A stretch of 64,000 nt of DNA from Baylisascaris procyonis (lineage: Eukaryota > Nematoda > Chromadorea > Rhabditida > Ascarididae), in contig JAZARR010000276.1 of NCBI GenBank assembly GCA_037389465.1, positions 1-64,000 on the forward strand, in the 5' to 3' direction. Shown one piece after another: positions 15,001 through 27,216 of the stretch. Each line of letters starts with the position of its first letter. The first letter of the stretch is position 1. The notes beneath the pieces were generated by a model, which was given only the letters and a program-made list of their open reading frames with translations, did no database searches and was not told the DNA's origin. A program made the position numbers and the translations under genes.

Positions 15001-18000
15001 AATTATAAATAAAAAAGTCCACAAAAACAATTAAAAATACAAAAAAGCCCAACAAAAACAATTATAAATAAAAAAAAAGTCCACAAAAACAATTATAAAT
15101 ACAGAAAAGTCCACAAAAACAAATATAGATAGAAAAAAGTCCACAAAAGCAATTTAAATAGAAAAAAGTCCACAAAAACAATTGTAAATACAAAAAGTCC
15201 ACAAGAACAATTGTTAATACAAAAAAGTCCACAAAAACAATTATACATGCAAAAAGTGCACAAAAACAAATATCAATACAAAAAGGTCCACAAAAGCAAT
15301 TCTCAATACAAAAAAGTCCACAGAAACAATTACAAATACAAAAAAGGTCTACAAAAACAATTCTAAATACAAAAAAGTCCATAAAACAATTATAATTACA
15401 AAAGAGTGCACAAAAACAATTGCAAATACAAAAGCGTCCATAAAAACAATTAAACACAAAAAAGTCCACAAAAACAATTATAAATATAAAAAAGTCCACA
15501 AAAACAATTATCAATACAATAAGGTCCAAAAACAATTCTAAATACAAAAAGGTCCACAAAAACAACTACAGGTACAAAAAGTCCACAAAAACATTATAAA
15601 TACAAAAAAGTCCACAAAAAAACAATCATGAATACAAAAAAGTCCACAAGAACAATTCTGAATACAAAAATGTCCACAGAAACAATTACGAATACAAAAA
15701 GGTCTACAAAAACAATTCTAAATTGAAAAAAGTCCACAAAAACAACTATAAATTGAAAAAGGTCCACAAAAACAACTATAAATACAGAAAAGTCCACAAA
15801 AACAATTACACATGCAAAAAAGTCCACAAAAACAAATATAGATACAAAAAGGTCCACAAAAACAATTATAAATAAAAAAGTCCACAAAAACAATTAAAAA
15901 TACAAAAAAGTCCACAAAAACAATTATAAATACAAACAAGTCCACAAAAACAATTACAAATACAAAAAGTCCACAAAAACAATTCTGAATAGAAAAAAGT
16001 CCACAAAAACAATTATAAATACAAAAAAGTCCACAAAACAATTATAATTACAAAAGAGGGCACAAAAACAATTGCAAATACAAAAAGTCCACAAAAACAA
16101 TTACAAACACAAAAAAGGCCACAAAAACAATTATAAATACAAAAAGTCCACAAAAACAATTACAAAAAAGTCCACAAGAACAATTATAAATAGAAAAAGG
16201 TCCACAAAAACAATTATAAATACAAAAAAGTCCACAAAAACAATTACAAATGCAAAAAAGTCCACAAAAACAATTGTAAATACAAAAAGGTCCACAAAAA
16301 CAATTCTAAATACAAAAAGGTCCACAGAAACAATTATAAATAAAAAAGTCCACAAAAACAATTAAAAATACAAAAAGTCCACAAAAACAATTATAAATAG
16401 AAAAAGTCCACAAAAACAATTATAAATACAAAAAGTCCACAAAAACAAATATAAATAGAAAAAAGTCCACAAAAACAATTTTAAATAGAAAAAAGTCCAC
16501 AAAAACAATTACAAATAGAAAAAAGTCCACAAAAACAATTATAAATACAAAAAGTCCACAAAAACAATTATAAATACAAAAAGTCCACAAAAACAACTAC
16601 AAATACAAAAAAGTCCACAAAAACAATTATAAATACAAAAAAGTCCACAAAAACAATCATGAATACAAAAAAGTCCACAAAAACAATTACAAATACAAAA
16701 AGGTCTACAAAAACAATTCTAAATTGAAAAAAGTCCACAAAAACAATTATAAATACAAAAAGGTCCACAAAAACAATTATAAATACAAAAAGGTCCACAA
16801 AAACAATTACAGGTACAAAAAGTCCACAAAAACAATTATAAATACAAAGGTCCACAAAAACAATCACGAATACAAAAAGTCCACAAAAACAATTCTGAAT
16901 ACAAAAAAGTCCACAAAGACAATTATAAATACAAAAACGTCCACAAAAACAATTCTAAATTGAAAAAGGTCCACAAAAACAATTATAAATACAAAAAGGT
17001 CCACAAAAACAAATATAAATACAAAAAGGTCCACAAAAACAATTATAAATAAAAAAGTCCACAAAAACAATTATAAATAGAAAAAAGGTCCACAAAAACA
17101 ACTATAAATACAAAAAAGTCCACAAAAACAATTACCCATGCAAAAAGTCCACAAAAACAAATGTAAAAATACAAAAGGTCCACAAAAACAATTCTAAATA
17201 CAAAAAGGTCCACAGAAACAATTATAAATAAAAAAGTCCACAAAAACAATTAAAAATACAAAAAGTCCACAAAAACAATTATAAATAGAAAAAAGTCCAC
17301 AAAAACAATTGTAAATACAAAAAGTCCACAAAAACAATTGTTAATACAAAAAAAGTCCACAAAAACAATTAAAAATACAAAAAGTCCACAAAAACAATTA
17401 TAAATAGAAAAAGTCCACAAAAACAATTATAAATACAAAAAAGTCCACAAAAACAAATATGAATACAAAAGGTCCACAAAAGCAATTCTCAATACAAAAA
17501 AGTCCACAAAAACAATTACAAATACAAAAAGGTCTACAAAAACAATTATAAATACAAAAAAGTCCACAAAACAATTATAATTACAAAAGAGGGGACAAAA
17601 ACAATTGCAACTGCAAAAAGTCCACAAAAACAATTACAAACACAAAAAAGTCCACAAAAACAATTATAAATATAAAAAAGTCCACAAAAAAAATTTTAAA
17701 TAGAAAAAAGTCCACAAAAACAATTACAAATAGAAAAAAGTCCACAAAAACAATTATAAATACAAAAAGTCCACAAAAACAATTATAAATACAAAAAGGT
17801 CCACAAAAAAACAATCATGAATACAAAAAGTCCACAAAAACAATTACAAATACAAAAGGTCTACAAAAACAATTCTAAATTGAAAAAAGTCCACAAAAAC
17901 AATTATAAATACAATAAGGTCCACAAAAACAACTACAAATACAAAAAGGTCCACAAAAACAACTACAGGTACAAAAAGTAGACAAAAACAATTATAAATA

Positions 18001-21000
18001 CAAAAAAGTCCACAAAAACAATCATGAATACAAAAAAGTCCACAAGAACAATTCTGAATACAAAAAGTCCACAGAAACAATTAGGAATACAAAAAGGTCC
18101 ACAAAAACAATTCTAAATTGAAAAAAGTCCACAAAAACAATTATAAATAGAAAAAGGTCCACAAAAACAAATATAAATACAAAAAGGTCCACAAAAAAAT
18201 TATAAATAAAAAAAGTCCACAAAAACAATTATAAATAGAAAAAGGTCCACAAAAACAACTATAAATACAAAAAAGTCCACAAAAACAATTACCCATGCAA
18301 AAAAGTCCACAAAAACAAATGTAAATACAAAAAGGTCCACAAATGCAATTCTAAATACAAAAAGGTCCACAGAAACAATTACAAATACAAAAAGGTCTAC
18401 AGAAACAATTATAAATAAAAAAGTCCACAAAAACAATTAAAAATACAGAAAAGCCCACAAAAACAATTATAAATAGAAAAAAGTCCACAAAAACAATTAT
18501 AAATACAGAAAAGTCCACAAAAACAAATATAGATAGAAAAAGGTCCACAAAAGCAATTTTAAATAGAAAAAAGTCCACAAAAACAACTATAAATTGAAAA
18601 GGGTCCACAAAAACAACTATAAATACAAAAAAGCCCACAAAAACAATTATAAATACAAACAAGTCCACAAAAATAATTACAAACACAAAAAAGTCCACAA
18701 AAACAATTCTGAATAGAAAAAAGTCCCAAAAACAATTATAAATACAAAAAAGTCCACAAAACAATAATAATTACAAAAGAGGGACAAAAACAATTGCAAC
18801 TACAAAAACGTCCACAAAAACAATTACAAACACAAAAAAGTCCACAAAAACAATTATAAATATAAAAAGTCCACAAAAAAAATTTTAAATAGAAAAAAGT
18901 CCACAAAAACAATTACAAATAGAAAAAAGTCCACAAAAACAATTATAAATACAATAAGGTCCACAAAAACAATTATAAATACAAAAAGGTCCACAAAAAC
19001 AACTACAGGTACAAAAAAGTCCACAAAAACAATTATAAATACAAAGGTCCACAAAAAAACAATCACGAATACAAAAAAGTCCACAAAAACAATTCTGAAT
19101 ACAAAAAAGTCCACAAAGACAATTATAAATACAAAAACGTCTACAAAAACAATTCTAAATTGAAAAAGTCCACAAAAACAATTATAAATAGAAAAAGGTC
19201 CACAAAAACAAATATAAATACAAAAAGGTCCACAAAAAAATTATAAATAAAAAAGTCCACAAGAACAATTATAAATAGAAAAAGGTCCACAAAAACAACT
19301 ATAAATACAAAAAAGTCCACAAAAACAATTACCCATGCAAAAAAGCCCACAAAAACAAATGTAAATACAAAAAGGTCCACAAATGCAATTCTAAATACAA
19401 AAAGGTCCACAAAAACAATTATAAATAAGAAAAGTCCACAAAAACAATTAAAAATACAAAAAAGTCCACAAAAACAATTATAAATAGAAAAAAGTCCACA
19501 AAAACAATTGTAAATACAAAAAAGTCCACAAAAACAATTGTTAATACAAAAAAGTCCACAAAAACAATTAAAAATACAAAAAGTCCACAAAAACAATTAT
19601 AAATAGAAAAAAGTCCACAAAAACAATTATAAATACAAAAAGTCCACAAAAACAAATATGAATACAAAAAGGTCCACAAAAGCAATTCTCAATACAAAAA
19701 GTCCACAGAAACAATTACAAATACAAAAAGGTCTACAAAAACAATTATAAATACAAAAAAGTCAATAAAACAATTATAATTACAAAAGGGACAAAAACAA
19801 TTGCAAATGCAAAAAGTCCACAAAAACAATTACAAACACAAAAAAGTCCACAAAAACAATTATAAATATAAAAAAGTCCACAAAAAAAATTTTAAATAGA
19901 AAAAAGTCCACAAAAACAATTACAAATAGAAAAAAGTCCACAAAAACAATTATAAATACAAAAAGTCCACAAAAACAATTATAAATACAAAAAGGTCCAC
20001 AAAAACAATCATGAATACAAAAAAGTCCACAAAAACAATTACAAATACAAAAAGGTCTACAGAAACAATTCTAAATTGAAAAAAGTCCACAAAAACAATT
20101 ATAAATACAATAAGGTCCACAAAAACAACTACAAATACAAAAAGGTCCACAACAACAACTACAGGTACAAAAAGTAGACAAAAACAATTATAAATACAAA
20201 AAAGTCCACAAAAACAATCATGAATACAAAAAAGTCCACAAGAACAATTCTGAATACAAAAAAGTCCACAGAAACAATTAGGAATACAAAAGGTCTACAA
20301 AAACAATTCTAAATTGAAAAAAGTCCACAAAAACAATCATAAATAGAAAAAGGTCCACAAAAACAAATATAAATACAGAAAGGTCCACAGAAAAAATTAT
20401 AAATAAAAAAGTCCACAAGAACAATTATAAATAGAAAAAGGTCCACAAAAACAACTATAAATACAAAAAAGTCCACAAAAACAATTACCCATGCAAAAAA
20501 GTCCACAAAAACAAATGTAAATACAAAAGGCCCACAAATGCAATTCTAAATACAAAAGGTCCACAGAAACAACTACAAATGCAAAAAGGTCTACAGAAAC
20601 AATTATAAATAAAAAAGTCCACAAAAACAATTAAAAATACAGAAAAGCCCACAAAAACAATTATAAATAGAAAAAAGTCCACAAAAACAATTATAAATAC
20701 AGAAAAGTCCACAAAAACAAATATAGATAGAAAAAGGTCCACAAAAACAATTTTAAATAGAAAAAAGTCCACAAAAACAACTATAAATTGAAAAAGGTCC
20801 ACAAAAACAACTATAAATACAAAAAAGCCCACCAAAAACAATTATAAATACAAACAAGTCCACAAAAATAATTACAAACACAAAAAGTCCACAAAAACAA
20901 TTCTGAATAGAAAGAAGTCCCCAAAAAGAATTATAAATACAAAAAAGTCCACAAAACAATAATAATTACAACAGAGGGGACAAAAACAATTGCAACTACA

Positions 21001-21867
21001 AAAACGTCCACAAAAACAATTACAAACACAAAAAAGTCCACAAAAACAATTATAAATATAAAAAAGTCCACAAAAAAATTTTAAATAGAAAAAAGTCCAC
21101 AAAAACAATTACAAATAGAAAAAAGTCCACAAAAACAATTATAAATACAATAAGCTCCACAAAAACAATTATAAATACAAAATGTCCACAAAAACAACTA
21201 CAGGTACAAAAAAGTCCACAAAAACAATTATAAATACAAAAAAGTCCACAAAAATGATTACAAACACAAAAAGTCCACAAAAACAATTCTGAATAGAAAA
21301 AAGTCCCCAAAAACAATTATAAACGCAAAAAAGTCCATGAAACAATTATGATTACAAAAGAGGGGACAAAAACAATTGCAAATACAAAAACGTCCACAAA
21401 AACAATTACAAACACAAAAAAGTCCACAAAAACAATTAAAAATACAAAAAAGCCCAACAAAAACAATTATAAATAGAAAAAAGTCCACAAAAACAATTAT
21501 AAATACAGAAAAGTCCACAAAAACAAATATAGATAGAAAAAAGTCCACAAAAGCAATTTTAAATAGAAAAAAGTCCACAAAAACAATTATCAATACAAAA
21601 AGGTCCACAAAAACAATTCTCAATACAAAAAAGTCCACAGAAACAATTACAAATACAAAAGGTCTACAAAAACAATTCTAAATACAAAAAAGTCCACAAA
21701 ACAATTATAATTACAAAAGAGTGCACAAAAACAATTACAAATACAAAAAGGTCTACAAAAACAATTCTAAATTGAAAAAAGTCCACAAAAACAATTATAA
21801 ATACAAAAAGGTCCACAAAAACAACTGTAAATACAAAAAGGTCCACAACAACAACTACAGGTACAAA

Positions 21868-24800
21868 GGTAGACAAAAACAATTATAAATACAAAAAGTC
21901 CACAAAAACAATCACGAATACAAAAAAGTCCACAAGAACAATTCTGAATACAAAAAAGTCCACAGAAACAACTAGGAATACAAAAACGTCTACAAAAACA
22001 ATTCTAAGTTGAAAAAGTCCACAAAAACAATTATAAATAGAAAAAGGTCCACAAAAACAAATATAAATACAAAAAGGTCCACAAAAAAATTATAAATAAA
22101 AAGTCCACAAGAACAATTATAAATAGAAAAAGGTCCACAAAAACAACTATAAATACAAAAAAGTCCACAAAAACAACTACAGGTACAAAGGTAGACAAAA
22201 ACAATTATAAATACAAAAAAGTCCACAAAAAAACAATCACGAATACAAAAAAGTCCACAAGAACAATTCTGAATACAAAAAAGTCCACAGAAACAACTAG
22301 GAATACAAAAACGTCTACAAAAACAATTCTAAGTTGAAAAAAGTCCACAAAAACAATTATAAATAGAAAAAGGTCCACAAAAACAAATATAAATACAAAA
22401 AGGTCCACAGAAAAAATTATAAATAAAAAAGTCCACAAGAACAATTATAAATAGAAAAAGGTCCACAAAAACAACTATAAATACAAAAAAGTCCACAAAA
22501 ACAATTACCCATGCAAAAAAGTCCACAAAAACAAATGTAAATACAAAAAGGTCCACAAATGCAATTCTAAATACAAAAAGGTCCACAAAAACAATTACAG
22601 ATACAAAAAGGTCTACAGAAACAATTATAAATAAAAAAGTCCACAAAAACAATTAAAAATACAAAAAAGCCCACCAAAAACAATTATAAATAGAAAAAAG
22701 TCCACAAAAACAATTATAAATACAGAAAAGTCCACAAAAACAAATATAGATAGAAAAAAGTCCACAAAAGCAATTTTAAATAGAAAAAAGTCCACAAAAA
22801 CAATTGTAAATACAAAAAAGTCCACAAGAACAATTGTTAATACAAAAAAGTCCACAAAAACAATTATACATGCAAAAAGTGCACAAAAACAAATATCAAT
22901 ACAAAAAGGTCCACAAAAGCAATTCTCAATACAAAAAAGTCCACAGAAACAATTACAAATACAAAAAAGTCTACAAAAACAACTCTAAATACAAAAAAGT
23001 CCATAAAACAATTATAATTACAAAAAGTGCACAAAAACAATTACAAATACAAAAAGGTCTACAAAAACGATTCTAAATTGAAAAAAGTCCACAAAAACAA
23101 TTATAAATACAATAAGGTCCACAAAAACAACTATAAATACAAAAAGGTCCACAACAACAACTACAGGTACAAAGGTAGACAAAAACAATTATAAATACAA
23201 AAAAGTCCACAAAAAAACAATCACGAATACAAAAAAGTCCACAAGAACAATTCTGAATACAAAAAAGTCCACAGAAACAACTAGGAATACAAAAACGTCT
23301 ACAAAAACAATTCTAAATTGAAAAAAGTCCACAAAAACAATTATAAATAGAAAAAGGTCCACAAAAACAAATATAAATACAAAAAGGTCCACAGAAAAAA
23401 TTATAAATAAAAAAGTCCACAAGAACAATTATAAATAGAAAAAGGTCCACAAAAACAACTATAAATACAAAAAAGTCCACAAAAACAATTACCCATGCAA
23501 AAAAGTCCACAAAAACAAATGTAAATACAAAAAGGTCCACAAATGCAATTCTAAATACAAAAAGGTCCACAAAAACAATTACAGATACAAAAAGGTCTAC
23601 AGAAACAATTATAAATAAAAAAGTCCACAAAAACAATTAAAAATACAAAAAAGCCCACAAAAACAATTATAAATAGGAAAAGGTCCACAAAAACAATTAT
23701 AAATACAGAAAAGTCCACAAAAACAAATATAGATAGAAAAAAGTCCACAAAAGCAATTTTAAATAGAAAAAAGTCCACAAAAAGAATTGTAAATACAAAA
23801 AAGTCCACAAGAACAATTGTTAATACAAAAAAGTCCACAAAAACAATTAAAAATACAAAAAAGCCTACAAAAACAACTATAAATTGAAAAAGGTCCACAA
23901 AAACAACAATAAATACAGAAAAGTCCACAAAAACAATCACACATGCAAAAAGTGCACAAAAACAAATATAAATACAAAAAGGTCTACAAAAACAATTATA
24001 AATAAAAAAGTCCACAAAAACAATTAAAAATACAAAAAAGCCCACCAAAAACAATCATAAATACAAACAAGTCCACAAAAATAATTACAAACACAAAAAG
24101 TCCACAAAAACAATTCTGAATAGAAAAAAGTCCCAAAAAATTATAAATACAAAAAAGTCCATAAAACAATTATAATTACAAGAGAGGGGACAAAAACAAT
24201 TGCAAGTACAAAAAGTCCACAAAAACAATCATAAATATAAAAAAGTCCACAAAAAAAATTTTAAATAGAAAAAAGTCCACAATAACAATTACAAATAGAA
24301 AAAAGTCCACAAAAACAATTATAAATACAATAAGCTCCACAAAAACAATTATAAATACAAAATGTCCACCAAAAACAACTACAGGTACAAAAAAGTCCAC
24401 AAAAACAATTATAAATACAAAAAAGTCCACAAAAAAACAATCATGAATACAAAAAAGTCCACAAAAACAATTACAAATACAAAAAGGTCTACAAAAACGA
24501 TTCTAAATTGAAAAAAGTCCACAAAAACAATTATAAATACAATAAGGTCCACAAAAACAACTATAAATACAAAAAGGTCCACAACAACAACTACAGGTAC
24601 AAAAAAGTAGACAAAAACAATTATAAATACAAAAAAGTCCACAAAAAAACAATCACGAATACAAAAAAGTCCACAAGAGCAATTCTGAATACAAAAAAGT
24701 CCACAGAAACAACTAGGAATACAAAAACGTCTACAAAAACAACTCTAAGTTGAAAAAAGTCCACAAAAACAATTATAAATAGAAAAAGGTCCACAAAAAC

Positions 24801-25504
24801 AAATATAAATACAAAAAGGTCCACAGAAAAAATTATAAATAAAAAAGTCCACAAGAACAATTATAAATAGAAAAAGGTCCACAAAAACAACTATAAATAC
24901 AAAAAAGTCCACAAAAACAATTACCCATGCAAAAAAGTCCACAAAAACAAATGTAAATACAAAAAGGCCCACAAATGCAATTCTAAATACAAAAAGGTCC
25001 ACAGAAACAACTACAAATACAAAAAGGTCTACAGAAACAATTATAAATAAAAAAGTCCACAAAAACAATTAAAAATACAGAAAAGCCCACCCCAAAAACA
25101 ATTATAAATAGAAAAAAGTCCACAAAAACAATTATAAATACAGAAAAGTCCACAAAAACAAATATAGATAGAAAAAAGTCCACAAAAGCAATTTTAAATA
25201 GAAAAAAGTCCACAAAAACAACTATAAATTGAAAAAGGTCCACAAAAACAACTATAAATACAAAAAAGCCCACCAAAAACAATTATAAATACAAACAAGT
25301 CCACAAAAATAATTACAAACAGAAAAAGTCCACAAAAACAATTCTGAATAGAAAAAAGTCCCCAAAAAGAATTATAAATACAAAAAAGTCCATAAAACAA
25401 TTATAATTACAAGAGAGGGGACAAAAACAATTGCAACTACAAAAACGTCCACAAAAAGAATTACAAATAGAAAAAAAGTCCACAAAAACAATTATAAATA
25501 CAAT
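21868..25504 (+). repeat. Higher-order repeat copies in subfamily L
   Basis: A series of array segments begins with the variant GTAGACAAAAAC and continues through the same ordered set of variant units (CACGAATAC, CTGAATAC, CTAGGAATAC, AAAAACGTCTAC). Segment starts are at about 21,868, 22,190, 23,174 and 24,607, giving segment lengths of about 322, 984 and 1,433 bp. The last segment is cut by the solo LTR. The minus-strand conceptual translations of corresponding parts are nearly identical between the copies starting at 22,190, 23,174 and 24,607. More diverged copies of the same marker occur at about 9,251, 12,785, 14,568, 17,978 and 20,174. The unequal lengths indicate internal deletions or unequal exchange, not a fixed higher-order unit. 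Confidence 0.75.
25500..25504 (+). repeat. Left target-site duplication of solo LTR (ACAAT)
   Basis: ACAAT directly precedes the TG terminus of the LTR. The right-hand partner is AGAAT at 25,885-25,889, one mismatch in five. Array paralogues at about 21,147 and 24,327 read ACAATAAGCTCC without interruption, which identifies the pre-insertion site. Confidence 0.8.
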
Positions 25505-25606
25505 TGTTGTGTATCTGACTGCCACTGTGATACACTGACTGAGGATTGTTACGTCGCCGAGTGGTGGTGGTGATGATGTAGACGAAACGGCGAGTGAGGA
25601 GTAAGC

Positions 25607-25612
25607 TTTATT
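25607..25612 (-). terminator. Polyadenylation signal AATAAA in solo LTR
   Basis: TTTATT on the plus strand reads AATAAA on the minus strand. It lies downstream of the LTR TATA box in the sense orientation, the usual R-region position. Confidence 0.7.
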
Positions 25613-25677
25613 AGAACCGAAGTAGCGAGGGAGACGCACACAAGAAAACACACACAAAAACAACGGAAAAGGCACAG

Positions 25678-25685
25678 CTTATATA
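25678..25685 (-). promoter_or_regulatory. TATA box of solo LTR promoter
   Basis: The minus strand reads TATATAAG, in the middle of the LTR and about 66 bp before AATAAA. If active, it would drive transcription leftward into the satellite, producing an RNA of the T-rich strand. Confidence 0.65.
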
Positions 25686-25884
25686 GTGGTCGTCACGTGA
25701 CAATTTCATGTTGAAATAGATAGCTCTGCTATGTACTCATGTGATATCCACTACCTCACTGCGCGTCGTCATGACGTGGCCATTGTACATTGCGATATTT
25801 GCCACGTGCATGCGTTTTGCAATACCCATTTCGGTAAGTGAAGTTGCACTTTGGATGTGATGAAATGTCACCACATATGCAACA

Positions 25885-25889
25885 AGAAT
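25885..25889 (+). repeat. Right target-site duplication of solo LTR (AGAAT)
   Basis: AGAAT follows the CA end of the LTR (plus-strand end GCAACA) and matches the left copy ACAAT except at the second base. The following AAGCTCC resumes the satellite exactly where paralogous units do. Confidence 0.75.
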
Positions 25890-26438
25890 AAGCTCCACAA
25901 AAACAATTATAAATACAAAATGTCCACAAAAACAACTACAGGTACAAAAAGTCCACAAAAACAATTATAAATACAAAAAAGTCCACAAAAAACAATCATG
26001 AATACAAAAAAGTCCACAAAAACAATTACAAATACAAAAAAGTCCACAAAGACAATTATAAATACAAAAAAGTCCACAAAAATGATTACAAACACAAAAA
26101 GTCCACAAAAACAATTCTGAATAGAAAAAAGTCCCCAAAAACAATTATAAACGCAAAAAAGTCCATGAAACAATTATGATTACAAAAGGGGGACAAAAAC
26201 AATTGCAAATACAAAAACGTCCACAAAAACAATTACAAACACAAAAAAGTCCACAAAAACAATTATAAATATAAAAAAGTCCACAAAAAAAATTTTAAAT
26301 AGAAAAAAGTCCACAAAAACAATCACAAATAGAAAAAAGTCCACAAAAACAATTATAAATACAATAAGGTGCACAAAAACAATTATAAATACAAAAAGGT
26401 GCACAAAAACAACTACAGGTACAAAAAAGTCCACAAAA

Positions 26439-26444
26439 ACAATT
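26439..26444 (+). repeat. Left ACAATT direct repeat flanking the Ty3 element
   Basis: ACAATT ends the array on the left of the element, and ACAATT resumes it at 30,219-30,224. It may be a 6-bp (or shorter) target-site duplication. The caution is that every satellite unit contains ACAATT, so the repeat alone is weak evidence. The in-register flanks are the better argument. Confidence 0.45.
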
Positions 26445-26450
26445 TAAATC

Positions 26451-26890
26451 ATGAAGTGGATAAAATTCAGGCACAGAAGAGGGAAAAGCAGAAAGGGATG
26501 TGCCACTGTTGTGGAAAGATCGGTCATTTCGCTAAGGAATGTAGGTTTGAAAAGGCGACGTGTTTCAAATGTGGCAACAGAGGTCATATAGCTAAAGTGT
26601 GCCGAAAGGGGTGTGAAAGAAAATCTAGCGAAGTGAACAAAAAGCGCAGGCAGAGCGGGGGTAAGCTACATTCTATGCAAGCGGACGGTATTTATGCAAT
26701 AAAAGAGGAGTCCCCTGCATACAACATTACCCTTAAGGTGAACGGGAAACCCACCCAAATGGAGCTGGATACTGGTGCCGTTGTCACCATAGTAAAGCCA
26801 GAGTGCTGGAAAAGCATCGGTTGCCCAAAACTGCGGAAACCATCCGTGATTTTACGAAGCTACACGGGCCATATTGTCCGCCTAAAGGGG
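26451..26890 (+). pseudogene. Gag nucleocapsid zinc knuckles and N-terminal protease fragment
   Basis: This is the first open segment of the element. The frame also runs backward into the satellite, so its apparent upstream start is artificial and the true gag start is lost. Two CX2CX4HX4C knuckles lie at 26,501-26,542 and 26,561-26,602, the RNA-binding nucleocapsid signature. A basic stretch follows, then the protease catalytic triplet DTG at 26,768-26,776 in the context MELDTGAVV. Further protease sequence (YTGHIVRLKG) continues to about 26,890, where homology moves to another frame while this frame runs on to a stop at about 27,004. A normal gag would have matrix and capsid regions of several hundred residues upstream, absent here. 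Gag and protease are in one frame with no stop between them. Confidence 0.85.
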
Positions 26891-27216
26891 AGACAACGGT
26901 TGCAGTTGAGTGTAGCAGGAGCAAAAAATTGTTGCTGCGAGTGGCCGAGAATAGCAAGACTAATGTTCTTGGTAAAGATTGGATCCGTGCCTTCGGAGGG
27001 TTGAATGCGTTCAGTTCACTAATCTGTACCGTAGGTTCAGTAGACACGAACAAAAAGTTGGAGGATTTGTGCGCTAATTATTCGGACGTATTCAAAAATG
27101 AATTGGGGCACTGTAAGAAAATTCTGGCTCACGTAGAATTACAGAAGGAGGCCACACCAGTGTTCCGGAAACCATTTCCGTTAGCGTTTGCCATGCAAGG
27201 TCCGGCTGAGAAGGAT
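26884..27216 (+). pseudogene. C-terminal protease and protease-RT linker fragment
   Basis: This frame carries the second half of the protease, including NVLGKDWI at about 26,962-26,985, equivalent to the LLGRDW motif near the protease C-terminus. The linker into RT follows (LEDLCANYSDVFKNELG, then ATPVFRKPFPLAFA), which is typical of Ty3 pol just before the RT fingers. The segment ends at a TGA at 27,217-27,219, where RT homology continues in a different frame. Entry is by a -1 change at about 26,884-26,890, inside the run AAAGGGG. An in-frame ATG at 26,803 has no significance, because the sequence before the shift in this frame is not protease. Confidence 0.8.

Larger units (their letters stand above)
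1..25504 (+). repeat. 30-bp A-rich satellite array, subfamily L
   Basis: Tandem units of about 30 bp (29-31, occasionally 27) run unbroken through this block, all in the same orientation. The commonest unit is GTCCACAAAAACAATT followed by ATAAATACAAAAAA. Variation is concentrated at a few positions: ATAAATAC versus ACAAATAC or CTGAATAC, an alternative TTGAAAAAAG ending, AAAAAGG versus AAAAAAG, and GTGCAC, GTCTAC or GTAGAC for GTCCAC. Length divided by 30 gives about 850 units. G is rare on this strand and A dominates, so strand asymmetry is extreme. Long open frames on both strands are products of the 3n period (KSTKTIINTK-like on plus, FVDFFVFIIV-like on minus) and are not annotated as genes. 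The sequence shows a satellite. Centromeric or heterochromatic location is only an inference. Confidence 0.97.
25505..25884 (-). mobile_element. Solo LTR of a retrotransposon, minus orientation
   Basis: This 380-bp non-satellite segment has TG...CA termini: read on the minus strand it begins TGTTGCATATGTGG and ends GATACACAACA. In that orientation it has a TATATAAG box at 25,685-25,678 and an AATAAA signal at 25,612-25,607, about 66 bp further on. This is the order expected for U3-R-U5. Near-perfect 5-bp direct repeats flank it. No internal gag, pol, primer-binding site or second LTR is present, so it is a solo LTR, normally left by recombination between the two LTRs of a full element. It shows no obvious similarity to the 3' LTR of the nearby Ty3 element, so it probably belongs to another family. 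Five-bp duplications fit Ty3/gypsy or BEL elements, and the family cannot be named from an LTR alone. Confidence 0.88.
25885..26444 (+). repeat. Subfamily L satellite between the two insertions
   Basis: About 18 units of the same L-type array continue in register after the solo LTR and up to the truncated Ty3 element. It includes landmark variants seen elsewhere in L: ACTACAGGTAC, CAATCATGAATAC and AATTATGATTAC. Confidence 0.95.

Noticed and set aside
25313..25675. 120-codon minus-strand frame at the solo LTR
   Set aside because: It starts inside the LTR and runs into satellite. It is chance openness across U5/R sequence and shows no gag or pol similarity.
26369..26450. ATG at 26,369 as the true start of the gag fragment
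   Set aside because: The first 25 or so codons are satellite units fused in frame by the insertion; the real gag start is missing.
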